Assembly: GCF_900176255.2 (NCBI RefSeq)
Contig: NZ_FXEG02000001.1
Coordinates: 186,001-250,000, forward strand
Reading direction: 5' to 3'
Length of the DNA stretch: 64,000 nt
Source: Mycobacterium ahvazicum
GTDB taxonomy: Bacteria; Actinomycetota; Actinomycetes; Mycobacteriales; Mycobacteriaceae
Under the pieces are notes generated by a model. That model saw only the letters and a program-made list of their open reading frames with translations. It was not told the origin of the DNA and did no database searches. The translations under genes were made by a program, and so were the position numbers. Positions within the stretch are counted from its first letter, which is position 1; each line of letters opens with the position of its first letter. Below, in pieces: positions 1 to 8,927 of the stretch.

Positions 1-365
1 CGCAATGGGGCGCGTATCAGGCGTCCAAGGGCGCCTTCGATCGCTGGCTGCGCAGCGTGGCGCCGGAACTGCACGCCGACGGGGTGGACGTCACATCGGT
101 GTACTTCGCCCTGGTTCGAACCCGGATGATCGCCCCGACGCCGATCCTGGGCCGTCTTCCCGGTCTGTCGCCCGGGCAGGCCGCCGACGCCATCGCCAAG
201 GCGATCATCGAGCGCCCGCGCACCAACGAGCCGCCCTGGGTGTTTCCGGCCGAGCTGGCCTCGGTGCTGCTGGCAGGTCCCGCCGATTGGGCGGCCCGCG
301 TGTGGCATCGTTCGCTGGCCAGCCGGTTTTTCGCCGACTCGCTCGGGCGAAAGGACCAGGGATGA
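1..365 (+). CDS. SDR-family oxidoreductase, 3' end only
   Basis: This is the C-terminal part of a short-chain dehydrogenase/reductase; its start lies left of the window. Read in the frame beginning at base 3, the protein starts QWGAYQASKGAF, which contains the SDR active-site YxxxK motif (Y-Q-A-S-K). A typical SDR substrate-loop and C-terminal region follows. The stop codon overlaps the ATG of the next acyl-CoA synthetase gene (ATGA), so the two are almost certainly co-transcribed and translationally coupled. An SDR paired with a CoA ligase suggests fatty acid or lipid modification. The substrate cannot be inferred. Confidence 0.85.
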   Translation, partial: QWGAYQASKGAFDRWLRSVAPELHADGVDVTSVYFALVRTRMIAPTPILGRLPGLSPGQAADAIAKAIIERPRTNEPPWVFPAELASVLLAGPADWAARVWHRSLASRFFADSLGRKDQG

Positions 366-1921
366 CCGACGGTGTGGTCGCCACGACGGCCCGGGCCCTG
401 GTGTCGTCGCGGCTGCTCAGTGTGCCCACCCCGATCGCGGCGCTGCGGTTGATCCGCGAGCTGTATCGCGGCGGCACCAACCTGTCCACGCTGGTGGCCG
501 TCGCGGCGGCGCGCTGGCCGGAGCGCACGGCGATCATCGACGACGACGGGGCGCTGAGCTACCGAGAACTGCAGTCCAAGACCGAGGCACTCGCGCACGA
601 GCTCGTCCGCGACGGTGCCGGGCCGGGCGAGGCCGTGGGGATCATGTGCCGCAACGGCCGTGACTTCGCGGCGTCCGTGTTCGCCGCGTCCCTGGTCGGA
701 GCCGACGTGGTGCTGGTGAACACGGAGTTTCGCAGCACGGCTCTCGCGGGTGCGCTGAGTTCGCATCAGGTCAGAAACATGTTCTGCGACAACGAGTTCA
801 CCGAACGAGTCGCCGAGGCCGCACCGTCGGTGGGTGTGATCGACCCGGCGACAGTGCCGACTCGGCCGGGCGCGCGGCGTCCACGCGTCGTCGAGTCCGG
901 GCGGTTGATTCTGCTGACCTCGGGTACCACCGGTGTGCCCAAAGGTGTTCCGCGGATGCCGCGGATGAGTTCGGGCATCGGCGTCGGCATGACGATTCTC
1001 GAGCGCACCGGGCTGCGCGTCGGGTCGCGAATCGCGGTGGCGGTGCCGATGTTTCATGGCCTTGGCCTGGGCATGCTGATGCTCGCGGTCAGCCTGGGCG
1101 GCACGGTCCTGACGCGTCGGCGCTTCGATGCCGAGGCGACGTTGGCCCAGGCATCCCTGCAGCGCGCCGACGCGCTCAGCGTGGTCCCGATCATGCTGGC
1201 GCGCATCCTGGACTTGCCCAACCGGGTCCGGATGCGAAACCCGTTGTCGCTGCGGGTCGTGATATCCAGCGGCGATCGCCTCGACCCGAGCCTCGCGCGG
1301 CGGTTCATGGACACCTACGGCGAGATTCTCTACAACGGATACGGTTCCACCGAGGTGGGGATCGGCGCCCTGGCAACACCTTTCGAACTGCGCCACGCCC
1401 CGGACACGGTGGGACGGCCCGTCGCGGGCTGCCCGGTTCGCATCTTCGACAAAAACGGCCGAGCGGTCGGGCCGCGGGTGACCGGCCGCATCTTCGTGGG
1501 CGGCGAACTGACGACCAAGGGCTACATCGGCGGCGCCGACAAGACCGTCATCGATCAGATGACCAGCACCGGCGATATGGGCTATCTGGACAACGCGGGC
1601 CGACTGTACATCGTCGGCCGCGAGGACGACATGATCGTGTCGGGCGGTGAGAACGTGTATCCGCGTGCGCTGGAAAACGCGCTCGCCGCGCACCCCGACG
1701 TCGCCGAGAATGCGGTCGTCGGGGTGCCCGACGAACAATTCGGCCGCCGGCTTGCGGCGTTCATCGTCGCCCGCGCCCAGCGTCAGATCGACGTGACGGC
1801 GTTACGGGAATACTTGAAGGACAAAGTTTCTCGTTTCGAACAGCCCAGAGACATCCACGTCGTCGACAGCATTCCGCGTAATCCCGCCGGCAAGGTCATC
1901 CGAAAGGAACTGGCGACCTAG
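362..1921 (+). CDS. Acyl-CoA synthetase (FadD-like, AMP-binding)
   Basis: A 519-residue ANL-superfamily enzyme, expected to activate a carboxylic acid to acyl-AMP and then acyl-CoA or another acyl thioester. The P-loop motif LLTSGTTGVPKG lies near residue 183, the motif YNGYGSTEVG near 325, and the hinge/A8 region GREDDMIVSGGENVYP near 420. The C-terminus ends in the catalytic-lysine motif NPAGKVIRKEL. The open frame extends upstream to base 5, but the ATG at 362 overlaps the upstream SDR stop and starts a normal N-terminus, so it was chosen. The end overlaps the convergent ctpI stop by 4 bp. The family is clear; chain length or substrate is unknown. Confidence 0.9.
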   Translation: MTDGVVATTARALVSSRLLSVPTPIAALRLIRELYRGGTNLSTLVAVAAARWPERTAIIDDDGALSYRELQSKTEALAHELVRDGAGPGEAVGIMCRNGRDFAASVFAASLVGADVVLVNTEFRSTALAGALSSHQVRNMFCDNEFTERVAEAAPSVGVIDPATVPTRPGARRPRVVESGRLILLTSGTTGVPKGVPRMPRMSSGIGVGMTILERTGLRVGSRIAVAVPMFHGLGLGMLMLAVSLGGTVLTRRRFDAEATLAQASLQRADALSVVPIMLARILDLPNRVRMRNPLSLRVVISSGDRLDPSLARRFMDTYGEILYNGYGSTEVGIGALATPFELRHAPDTVGRPVAGCPVRIFDKNGRAVGPRVTGRIFVGGELTTKGYIGGADKTVIDQMTSTGDMGYLDNAGRLYIVGREDDMIVSGGENVYPRALENALAAHPDVAENAVVGVPDEQFGRRLAAFIVARAQRQIDVTALREYLKDKVSRFEQPRDIHVVDSIPRNPAGKVIRKELAT

Positions 1922-4900
1922 GCCTGCGGTTCGTCTTCGTCCTGGCCGTCGGGCTGGATGACACCGATGGCCTTGTTCAGCCAGTTGGGCGCCAGCCACG
2001 AAATCGCGGTGGCACCGGCCGTGGCTCCCATCACGCCCGACCAGGCGACCGGTCCCAGCGGTGTGCACCCGAAGAATTGGCTGACCACCGGGGTTTGCAC
2101 GATGCCGACCAGCACCCCGGCGCTGCCCAGTGCGGTCGCCACGACGAGCGGGCTGTGCTGGCGCGTCAGCAGTGTCTGGGCCAGCTGCGTGGTCACCAGT
2201 GCGGTCAAACCCATTGTCGCCGTCCGGCGTTCACTTCCAGGGGTCCACCGCCCGATCGTCCAGGCGGCTGTCGCGCCGGCAGCCGTCACGACACCGCGGG
2301 TGACGATCTGGCGCATCAGTGGCGCGTCGAGCGACGGCGTGGGCCCGGTCAGCACCGCGAGTCGGTGTGCGGCGCGCGCCTTTTCGGCCTGCTCTTCGGA
2401 TTCGTACTCGGTCTCGTCGGGCTCGACGTACTGCGATGTGACGGCAACCGCGAGTGCGGGGAACATGTCGGTGAGCAGGTTCACCAACAACAGCTGACGG
2501 GTTCCCACCGGCGCGCGGCCCTGGCCGAACGCCGTACCGATGATGGTGAAAAGTACCTCGCCGACGTTGCCGCCGACCAGGATCGTGACAGCGTCGCGAA
2601 CGCCGGCCCACATGCTGCGGCCCTCCACCAGCGCGTCGAGCAGCACCGACAGATCGCGATCGGTCAGGACGATGTCCGCGGCGCTACGAGCGGCCGACGA
2701 ACCGCGGCCGCTCACGCCGATGCCCACGTCGGCCATCCGGATGGCGGCGGCATCGTTGGCACCGTCGCCGACCATTGCCGTCACCCGCCCGCAGCGCTGC
2801 AGCGCGGCCACGATCTGCACCTTCTGCTCGGGGCTGACGCGGGCGAACACCTGGACGTTGGAAACGACCTTGGCGGCGGCGTCCTCGTCCAGACCGGCCA
2901 GCTCGGCACCGGTGATGACCCGCGCGTCCGCCGGCAGTCCCAGCTGCCGGGCGATCGCCCGTGCGGTGATCGGGTGGTCTCCGGTGATCAGCACCACGTC
3001 GCGGCCGGCCGCCTCCAGCGCCTCGATCAACGGGCGCGACGATGCGCGCGCGGTGTCGGCCAGACCGACGTAGCCCAACAACTCCAGGTCCTGCGCGGTG
3101 GCATCGACGGCTTCGACGTCGGTGTCTTTGTCGTGGGTGGTCCCGTTGGGCCAGGGGCGTCGCGCCACCGCCAACACCCGCAATCCCCGCTCGGCGAGGC
3201 TGTGCACCACCGACTCGGCGTGTGCACGGTCGGCCTCCGGGTCGGCGAAACGGCAGCGGGGCAGCACCACTTCGGGCGCGCCCTTGAGCATCAGCACCGG
3301 TTTGTCGGCGTCCGCGCTCAGGGTGCCGATCGCGGCGGCATAGCCACGACTGGACTCGAACGGCACCTCGGCCAGCAGCTGCCAGCCCGAATTGTTCTTG
3401 GTGAGAAGGAAGCTCGCCGCGGTGACGATCGCCTCGTCGGTGGCGTGCGCGTGGCCCTGACCGTCTTGGGGCTGGGGGGACGCCCAGGCCGCCGCCCGCA
3501 GGACCGCGGCCGAGCGCGGATCCTCGGCTTCGGGGAAGGGATCGCCCGGTCGAGCATCGTGCGGCATCGCGCACAGCACACGCAGCCGGTTCTCGGTGAG
3601 CGTGCCGGTCTTGTCGAAACACACGGTGTCCACCCGGCCCAGCGCCTCGATTGTGCGCGGCGAGCGGACCAGCACCCCATGCGACGTCAGCCGCTGGGCG
3701 GCCGCGAGCTGGGACAACGTGGCCACCAGCGGCAGACCCTCCGGCACGGCGGCCACCGCGATCGCGACGCCGTCGGCGACGGCCTGGCGCAGCGAGGCGC
3801 GGCGCAGCAACGCCAGCGCGGTCACCGCGGCACCGCCGGTCAGGGTCAACGGCAGCACCTTGGACGTGAGCTCGCGCAGCCGGGCCTGGACCCCGGCCGC
3901 CGTCTCGACGTCGGCAACCGCCGAAATCGCCCGGTGCGCAGCGGTATTGACGCCGGTGGCCACGACGATCGCGCGAGCGCGGCCCGCGACTATCGTGCTG
4001 CCCTCGAACAGCATGCTCGCGCGCTCGGGGTCGTTGACGGCAACGGGTTCCACCTGCTTGTCCACCGGCAGCGACTCCCCGGTGAGCAGCGACTCGTCGA
4101 CCTCGAGGTCCTCGGCCACCAGCAGGCGCGCATCGGCCGGAACCACCTCCGGGGCGGCCAGGTCGATGACGTCGCCGGGCCGCAGCGACTTGGCGGACAC
4201 CGTGACCGTGCGGGTGGCGTTCTGGGCCGCCTCCAGGCGACGGCGGGTGGTGGCCACCGCGGGGACCGCGACCCGGCGCACCAGCTGGTCCTGCTCGGCG
4301 AACAGCTCGGCGGCCGCCGCCTCGGCCCGCAAGCGTTGTGCCCCACCGGTTATCGCGTTGGCCGTCATGACGCCGCCGACCAGCAGGGCGTCGATGTTGC
4401 TGCCGACGATGGCCGATGCGGCGGCTCCCACCGCCAGAATCGGGGTCAGCGGATCGGAGAGCTCGACGCGCGTCGCCGCGGCCAACCGCGCCAGGTTGTG
4501 CAGCGGGGCGCGCAGGCCGGCGAAGGGTGGGCTGTAGGACAGGTCGTCGAGGCGGCGACGCCACGATGGGGTCAGCGTTTCGACGGCCAACGGTCGCGAC
4601 CCGCCGGCCAGCCGCGAGTACACGATCTCCGGGTCCAGCGCGTGCCAGGCGGTGAGCGGTTGCGGGGTCGGGTCGGGTAGACGCAAAACCCGGCTGGCCG
4701 AGAAGGTTCCGGCCACCAGCGCGGTGACCGCGGCGGCGTTGACCGGGTTGAGCCAGCGGCGGAAGCTGGCCGGGTTTTTGGGCCGCTCCTGCTCGCTGCC
4801 GGTGACCAGCAGCAGCCCGGCCAGCGTGGTGCCGCCCTGGGCAAGGTGAATCGCCGACTCGCTGGCCCCGCGGGCCACCGGAATCGCGGACAGGATCCGC

Positions 4901-6774
4901 ACCGCGTCGGCCAGGTCGGTGCCGGTGATGATGTCCGCGGTCCACGGTGTGGCGGCGCGTGGATCATCAAGTGCCACACCAACATCGGCGATCGCCAAGG
5001 CGGCCAGCGTGTCGGTCGACGCGAAGTCGCGGTGCACCGCGGTGATCAGCAGCACCGGGCCGCGATCGGCTCGCAGGTCACGTACCACGGTCAGCAGCGG
5101 GGTGCCGGGCGGATGCGTCGCAGCCACGCTCGCGGTCAGATCCTCGGTGCCGGCCACGTGCCGCAAGACCACTCGGGCCCCGGTCCGGTTCGCCGTCTGC
5201 AGCAACGGGATCGCGTACGGGTCGACTTCCCAACCGACTTCGACCCTGCCGACGCATTCGCCGTCGACCATCAGGTCGGCGCTCTCGAGGCCCTGCGCCG
5301 GGGTGGCCGACGGCCCTTGCACCGGAACCCATCTCAGATGTGCACCGGTGGCGGGCAACTCGTCGGGATCGGGTTCGGGCGCCTCTTCACCGTGTAGCAG
5401 CGCGTCGGCGACTTCGTAGACCCGGTCGTCGTCCCAGCCGGGTGCCTCTCCGATCGACTTCAATACGGCGCGGTGGTCACCGCGCAGCGCCGCACCGTCG
5501 ATGACGACCACCTTCACCCGGTCCAACCGGCGCAACGCACCGGGGTCGAGGACCAGCTGTCCGTCGTTGGCGAGCCCGCGACCCAGCGTCGAGGCGAACG
5601 CTTGGCGACCCATGTGCGCGGCGCGGGGTACCCCGGCCTCGATCGCGGCGGCCGCGTCTTCGGTGCCACCGCCGGCCACCAGCGCACTGGCCGCGGCGAT
5701 CAACGAGCCGTTGGCCGCCGATTCGACATAGGCCTCCACCGGCCCGGCCATCGAGCCCTTCTCGGTGTCCATCGCGGCGTCGATGGCCCCGCCGACCACC
5801 ACGTGCGAGGCTTCGCCCGCCGCCGCGGCGGCCCAGCTGTGCCGGGGCAGGTGCGACTTGGGTCCGGCCGAGGAGATGACCGGAACCACCGGAGCCTGCG
5901 GTCGCTCGGGAGAGGCCAGCTGCGGCTCCCGCTCCCGCCACACCCGACGGTGTGCCGCCGCCTCGGTGATCTGCAGGGTCCGCTGGGTCATATCGAGCAG
6001 CGGGGTGCCGAACGACTGGGTGAGGCCGTGCGCCGCCGCGGTGGTGGCGGCGAGCACGATGTCGGTGCCCACCCGCCCCAGCCGCGACTCCAGCACCGAC
6101 ACCATGCGCGGTTGATGGTTGATCAGGGCGGCCGCCGCCCGGGTGGTTTGCGGCGCCGCGGGCAGCCGGGTCACCCAGCCGGTGACGGCGGCCGTCATCG
6201 CGACCATGTCCATGGCCGCCGAGGTGAGCGGCACCAGAATCGCCAGCGGGTTACCCGGGTCCGCGAACGGCGCGGAAATCGGTACGTCGGACTTCGTGGA
6301 AGCCAGGTCGGCGGCAATGGCCGCCACCGTCGAGCGCACCTCGTCGAGGACGGCGTCGTAGTCCTCGGCGTCGTCGGAGAGTTCGAAAACCAGTCGGCCC
6401 AGCGATCCCTCGACATGGGCTTCGGCCACGCCCGGAATCCGGCGAACCGGTTCCTCGACGACCGCGGAGTACTCATACCAGCGCGAGAAGGGCAGCAGCG
6501 GATCCAGGTCCAGATGTACTCGCCGACCGCTCTGCCAGCGCACCGGCGGCGTGATGGGGGCGGGAGATCCGTTCGACGAGGGGTTGATCCCGAGCGCCCG
6601 GGTGGTGGAGTCGGCCATCGACTGCACCACGGGCCCGGCAAGTTCGACGACCGGGCTCGCCAAGAGCTGCACCGCCCCCGCGGCGCCGGCGGCAGTGGAC
6701 ACGCCGGCTTTCACCAGCTGGGCTGCTCCGTCGGTGAGACCAGCGACCACGCTGGTTACACCCGGAATCTTCAT
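1918..6774 (-). CDS. ctpI: Giant P-type cation-transporting ATPase CtpI
   Basis: A P-type ATPase of about 1618 residues, close to M. tuberculosis CtpI (Rv0107c, about 1630 aa) in length and N-terminal sequence (MKIPGV). The ATPase core is complete and sits in the C-terminal half: actuator loop LLTGESLPVDK (near residue 896), phosphorylation site CFDKTGTLTEN (Asp near 1054), nucleotide-binding KGAPEV, and hinge MVGDGANDAAAIRMADVGIGV (near 1335), then the final membrane segments. The first 700 or so residues are a long extension typical of this mycobacterial subgroup, with an HMA-like stretch near 85-140. The ATG at 6774 has an AAGGA Shine-Dalgarno at good spacing; an in-frame TTG at 6789 is the less likely start. 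The transported ion is not known for this subgroup. Confidence 0.95.
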   Translation of the reverse strand: MKIPGVTSVVAGLTDGAAQLVKAGVSTAAGAAGAVQLLASPVVELAGPVVQSMADSTTRALGINPSSNGSPAPITPPVRWQSGRRVHLDLDPLLPFSRWYEYSAVVEEPVRRIPGVAEAHVEGSLGRLVFELSDDAEDYDAVLDEVRSTVAAIAADLASTKSDVPISAPFADPGNPLAILVPLTSAAMDMVAMTAAVTGWVTRLPAAPQTTRAAAALINHQPRMVSVLESRLGRVGTDIVLAATTAAAHGLTQSFGTPLLDMTQRTLQITEAAAHRRVWREREPQLASPERPQAPVVPVISSAGPKSHLPRHSWAAAAAGEASHVVVGGAIDAAMDTEKGSMAGPVEAYVESAANGSLIAAASALVAGGGTEDAAAAIEAGVPRAAHMGRQAFASTLGRGLANDGQLVLDPGALRRLDRVKVVVIDGAALRGDHRAVLKSIGEAPGWDDDRVYEVADALLHGEEAPEPDPDELPATGAHLRWVPVQGPSATPAQGLESADLMVDGECVGRVEVGWEVDPYAIPLLQTANRTGARVVLRHVAGTEDLTASVAATHPPGTPLLTVVRDLRADRGPVLLITAVHRDFASTDTLAALAIADVGVALDDPRAATPWTADIITGTDLADAVRILSAIPVARGASESAIHLAQGGTTLAGLLLVTGSEQERPKNPASFRRWLNPVNAAAVTALVAGTFSASRVLRLPDPTPQPLTAWHALDPEIVYSRLAGGSRPLAVETLTPSWRRRLDDLSYSPPFAGLRAPLHNLARLAAATRVELSDPLTPILAVGAAASAIVGSNIDALLVGGVMTANAITGGAQRLRAEAAAAELFAEQDQLVRRVAVPAVATTRRRLEAAQNATRTVTVSAKSLRPGDVIDLAAPEVVPADARLLVAEDLEVDESLLTGESLPVDKQVEPVAVNDPERASMLFEGSTIVAGRARAIVVATGVNTAAHRAISAVADVETAAGVQARLRELTSKVLPLTLTGGAAVTALALLRRASLRQAVADGVAIAVAAVPEGLPLVATLSQLAAAQRLTSHGVLVRSPRTIEALGRVDTVCFDKTGTLTENRLRVLCAMPHDARPGDPFPEAEDPRSAAVLRAAAWASPQPQDGQGHAHATDEAIVTAASFLLTKNNSGWQLLAEVPFESSRGYAAAIGTLSADADKPVLMLKGAPEVVLPRCRFADPEADRAHAESVVHSLAERGLRVLAVARRPWPNGTTHDKDTDVEAVDATAQDLELLGYVGLADTARASSRPLIEALEAAGRDVVLITGDHPITARAIARQLGLPADARVITGAELAGLDEDAAAKVVSNVQVFARVSPEQKVQIVAALQRCGRVTAMVGDGANDAAAIRMADVGIGVSGRGSSAARSAADIVLTDRDLSVLLDALVEGRSMWAGVRDAVTILVGGNVGEVLFTIIGTAFGQGRAPVGTRQLLLVNLLTDMFPALAVAVTSQYVEPDETEYESEEQAEKARAAHRLAVLTGPTPSLDAPLMRQIVTRGVVTAAGATAAWTIGRWTPGSERRTATMGLTALVTTQLAQTLLTRQHSPLVVATALGSAGVLVGIVQTPVVSQFFGCTPLGPVAWSGVMGATAGATAISWLAPNWLNKAIGVIQPDGQDEDEPQA

Positions 6775-6934
6775 TCGGTCATCCTTCAAATGCGTTCGTC
6801 GCGCTAATAATCCTGGGGTGCTGGGGACCTGTCCACATCTGCGGGCGACGGCAGGCCGTGCGATGACACCAACGGCTCTGGTGGGTGGGGATTCGCTGGG
6901 TTAACAGCGGGTGTAATCGCGTCCCCTGGGAAGT

Positions 6935-7891
6935 TTACCGGCTGGATGGCAAATCAAACGTCGCGAACAATGCCGGGTCGAGAAAAACGGTGATGGCGGC
7001 GATTCGGCCGGACGCCGCCGTGATGACGTGAATCGAATGGGCCCGCATAACGCCGTCGTCGGCGCGGCGGTACTCGGCCACGGCGGGTTGGGCATTCGCG
7101 GCAGTCCGGACCATCACAATGTCGCCGGGCGTCGTAAAGGCGCGTGCGGCAAGGAATTCCATCACGGTGTCGCGGCCGGTGAACCACACTGGCATCGGCG
7201 GCATTTCGAGTTTCACGTCGGCTTGCAGCAGCTCGGTCAGCGCGGCCATGTCGGCGTTTTCGAATGCCGCACAGTAACGGTCGAGCAATTCGCGGCGTTG
7301 GACATCGTCGGGCTCGGCCGCGTCGTCCTCGGACGGGGAGACCTCGGCGAGGCGGGCCCGCGCCCGCTGCAGCGCGCTGTTGACCGAGGCCGGGGTGGTT
7401 TCCAGGAGTTCGGCAACCTCGGCGGCGCTGAACTGCACCACGTCGCGCAGTATCAGGACGGCCCGCTGTCGCGCGGGGAGTTCCTGCAGCGCCGTCATCA
7501 CGGCCAGCCGCACACTGTGCCGCGCCGTCACGGTGTCTTCCGGGGTCGCGAACGCACGAGTGTCCGGGATCGGCTCCAGCCACTGATGGGCGCCGGCCCC
7601 GGCGTCGAGATCGGCGTCCGGGTCGACCGAGCTGTCGCCCAGGCCGGCCGGCAGGACGCGCCGGGCGCGATTCTCCAGCGCGCGCAGGCATGCGGTGGTG
7701 GCGATCCGGTACAGCCAGGTGCGCAGCGCGGCGCGCTCCTCGAACGCCTGATAACCACGCCAGCCGCGCAGGTAGGTCTCCTGGACGAGGTCTTCGGCGT
7801 CGTGCACCGAGCCGAGCATCCGGTAGCAGTGCGCGATCAACTCGCTGCGATACGGGGCCGCGTGCTCGATGAAATCTTCCTGAGCCGGCAC
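6935..7891 (-). CDS. ECF-type sigma-70 factor with SnoaL-like C-terminal domain
   Basis: A 318-residue extracytoplasmic-function sigma factor. Region 2 lies near residues 10-80 (RSELIAHCYRMLGSVHDAEDLVQETYLRGW). Region 4 lies near 130-185 (LQELPARQRAVLILRDVVQFSAAEVAELLETTPASVNSALQRARARL). From about residue 205 to the end is a SnoaL/NTF2-like domain (LLDRYCAAFENADMAALTELL). This layout matches the SigG/TIGR02960-type group, in which the C-terminal domain is thought to take over part of the anti-sigma control. No anti-sigma gene is adjacent. The start is GTG at 7891 with GGAG upstream. It is divergent from the SDR/DUF899 pair, which are likely targets. The match to SigG itself is not certain. 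Confidence 0.9.
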   Translation of the reverse strand: MPAQEDFIEHAAPYRSELIAHCYRMLGSVHDAEDLVQETYLRGWRGYQAFEERAALRTWLYRIATTACLRALENRARRVLPAGLGDSSVDPDADLDAGAGAHQWLEPIPDTRAFATPEDTVTARHSVRLAVMTALQELPARQRAVLILRDVVQFSAAEVAELLETTPASVNSALQRARARLAEVSPSEDDAAEPDDVQRRELLDRYCAAFENADMAALTELLQADVKLEMPPMPVWFTGRDTVMEFLAARAFTTPGDIVMVRTAANAQPAVAEYRRADDGVMRAHSIHVITAASGRIAAITVFLDPALFATFDLPSSR

Positions 7892-7960
7892 GGTCGCACT
7901 CCTATATCTCGCCGGGTGGGCCGAAACCCTACTCCTTCTGTAGAGACGTCGAGCCGGCGA

Positions 7961-7987
7961 AATTCATCGGTGTCGCGGCGATGAATT
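7961..7987. promoter_or_regulatory. Inverted repeat in the sigma factor/SDR divergent region
   Basis: AATTCATCG and CGATGAATT form perfect 9-bp arms separated by 9 bp, about 70 bp upstream of the sigma factor start. The spacing suits a dimeric regulator operator. No regulator can be assigned from the sequence. Confidence 0.45.
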
Positions 7988-8046
7988 CGGTCGATGCGCC
8001 GTATCTGGACTAGTGGATGTCTAGCCACGCCGGCGTGATCTCCACG

Positions 8047-8099
8047 AACGTGCGGCCAGCCGCACACTCAAGCCCCAACGTGCGGCCAGCCGCACACTC
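8047..8099. repeat. Tandem pair of identical hairpin units
   Basis: A 23-bp sequence occurs twice, at 8047-8069 and 8077-8099, with a period of 30 bp and no mismatches. Each copy contains the near-perfect palindrome GTGCGGC-CA-GCCGCAC (8050-8065 and 8080-8095). The pair lies 38-90 bp before the SDR start codon and between divergent genes, so it is not an ordinary terminator. It may be a cis-regulatory or dispersed mycobacterial repeat. Confidence 0.75.
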
Positions 8100-8136
8100 G
8101 AGCGCCGGCAGCGACAGTTAGGAAGCGAGAACGGAC

Positions 8137-8901
8137 ATGAATAACCAAACCCACGCCGGCGACCTTGCCGGCAGCACCGCGATCGTCACCGGGGCGAGCC
8201 GGGGATTCGGTCGCGCCATCGCGACCGCGCTGACCGGGGCCGGTGTCGAGGTGGTCGGCGTCGCACGCACGGCCGCGCTGCTCGACGAGGTCCGTGGGCA
8301 ACTCGGCGACTCCTTCGTCCCGGTGGTCGCCGACGCCGCCGATCCGGCCACGGCGAGTGCGCTCATCGACAAGTACACGCCCCGCACGCTGGTGTTGTGC
8401 GCCGGGTCTGCCCCGCGGATGAGCCCGTTGCAGGAACACAGCTGGGAAACCTTCAGCGCCAACTGGAATGTGGATGTCGCACAAGCGTTTCACTGGACCC
8501 GTTACGCGCTGCAGCGCCCGCTGGCGCCGGGCAGCTCGGTCATCCTGATGTCCAGCGGCGCCGCGGTCAACGGGTCGCCACTGTCGGGCGGATACGCGGG
8601 CGCGAAATCGACCGTCAAATTCATCGGCAGCTATGCCGCTGGGGAGTCGGACCGGGCCGGGCTGGGGATCACTTTCGTTTCGGTGCTGCCGCGCCTGACG
8701 GCGGCCACCGAGCTGGGCGCCGCGGCCGCGGCGGCTTACGCCGAGCGGCAAGGCGTCGATCTCGACACCTTCGTCGCATCGACCGGACCCGCGCTGACCG
8801 CCGAGCTGGTCGGCACGTCGGTATCGGCGATCGCCGGTGCCGGGCCCGGACAGCACGGCGCCTATCTGCTCACCGCGTCGGGATTGTCGTCCCTGTCCTG
8901 A
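8137..8901 (+). CDS. SDR-family oxidoreductase
   Basis: A 254-residue classical short-chain dehydrogenase. The N-terminal cofactor motif TGASRGFGRAIA (TGxxxGxG) is near residue 18. The NAG-type motif is replaced by LCAGSAPRM near 88. The catalytic serine lies in MSSGAAVNG and the active-site motif is YAGAK (YxxxK) near 151. The ATG at 8137 is the first start after the tandem hairpin region. A DUF899 gene follows after 26 bp, so the two probably form an operon divergent from the sigma factor. The substrate is unknown. Confidence 0.9.
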   Translation: MNNQTHAGDLAGSTAIVTGASRGFGRAIATALTGAGVEVVGVARTAALLDEVRGQLGDSFVPVVADAADPATASALIDKYTPRTLVLCAGSAPRMSPLQEHSWETFSANWNVDVAQAFHWTRYALQRPLAPGSSVILMSSGAAVNGSPLSGGYAGAKSTVKFIGSYAAGESDRAGLGITFVSVLPRLTAATELGAAAAAAYAERQGVDLDTFVASTGPALTAELVGTSVSAIAGAGPGQHGAYLLTASGLSSLS

Positions 8902-8927
8902 CACCAAATCGAAAGGCGGACAACGCA

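Noticed and set aside
17..1738. 573-codon open frame on the minus strand opposite the first acyl-CoA synthetase
   Set aside because: It mirrors a gene with all ANL motifs. Its own translation is His/Arg/Gln-rich with no domain, as expected for a shadow frame in GC-rich DNA.
2077..4680. 867-codon plus-strand frame opposite ctpI, and a similar frame at 5473-6807
   Set aside because: Both are antisense to the ATPase and consist of Gly/Arg/His/Gln-rich sequence without recognisable folds.
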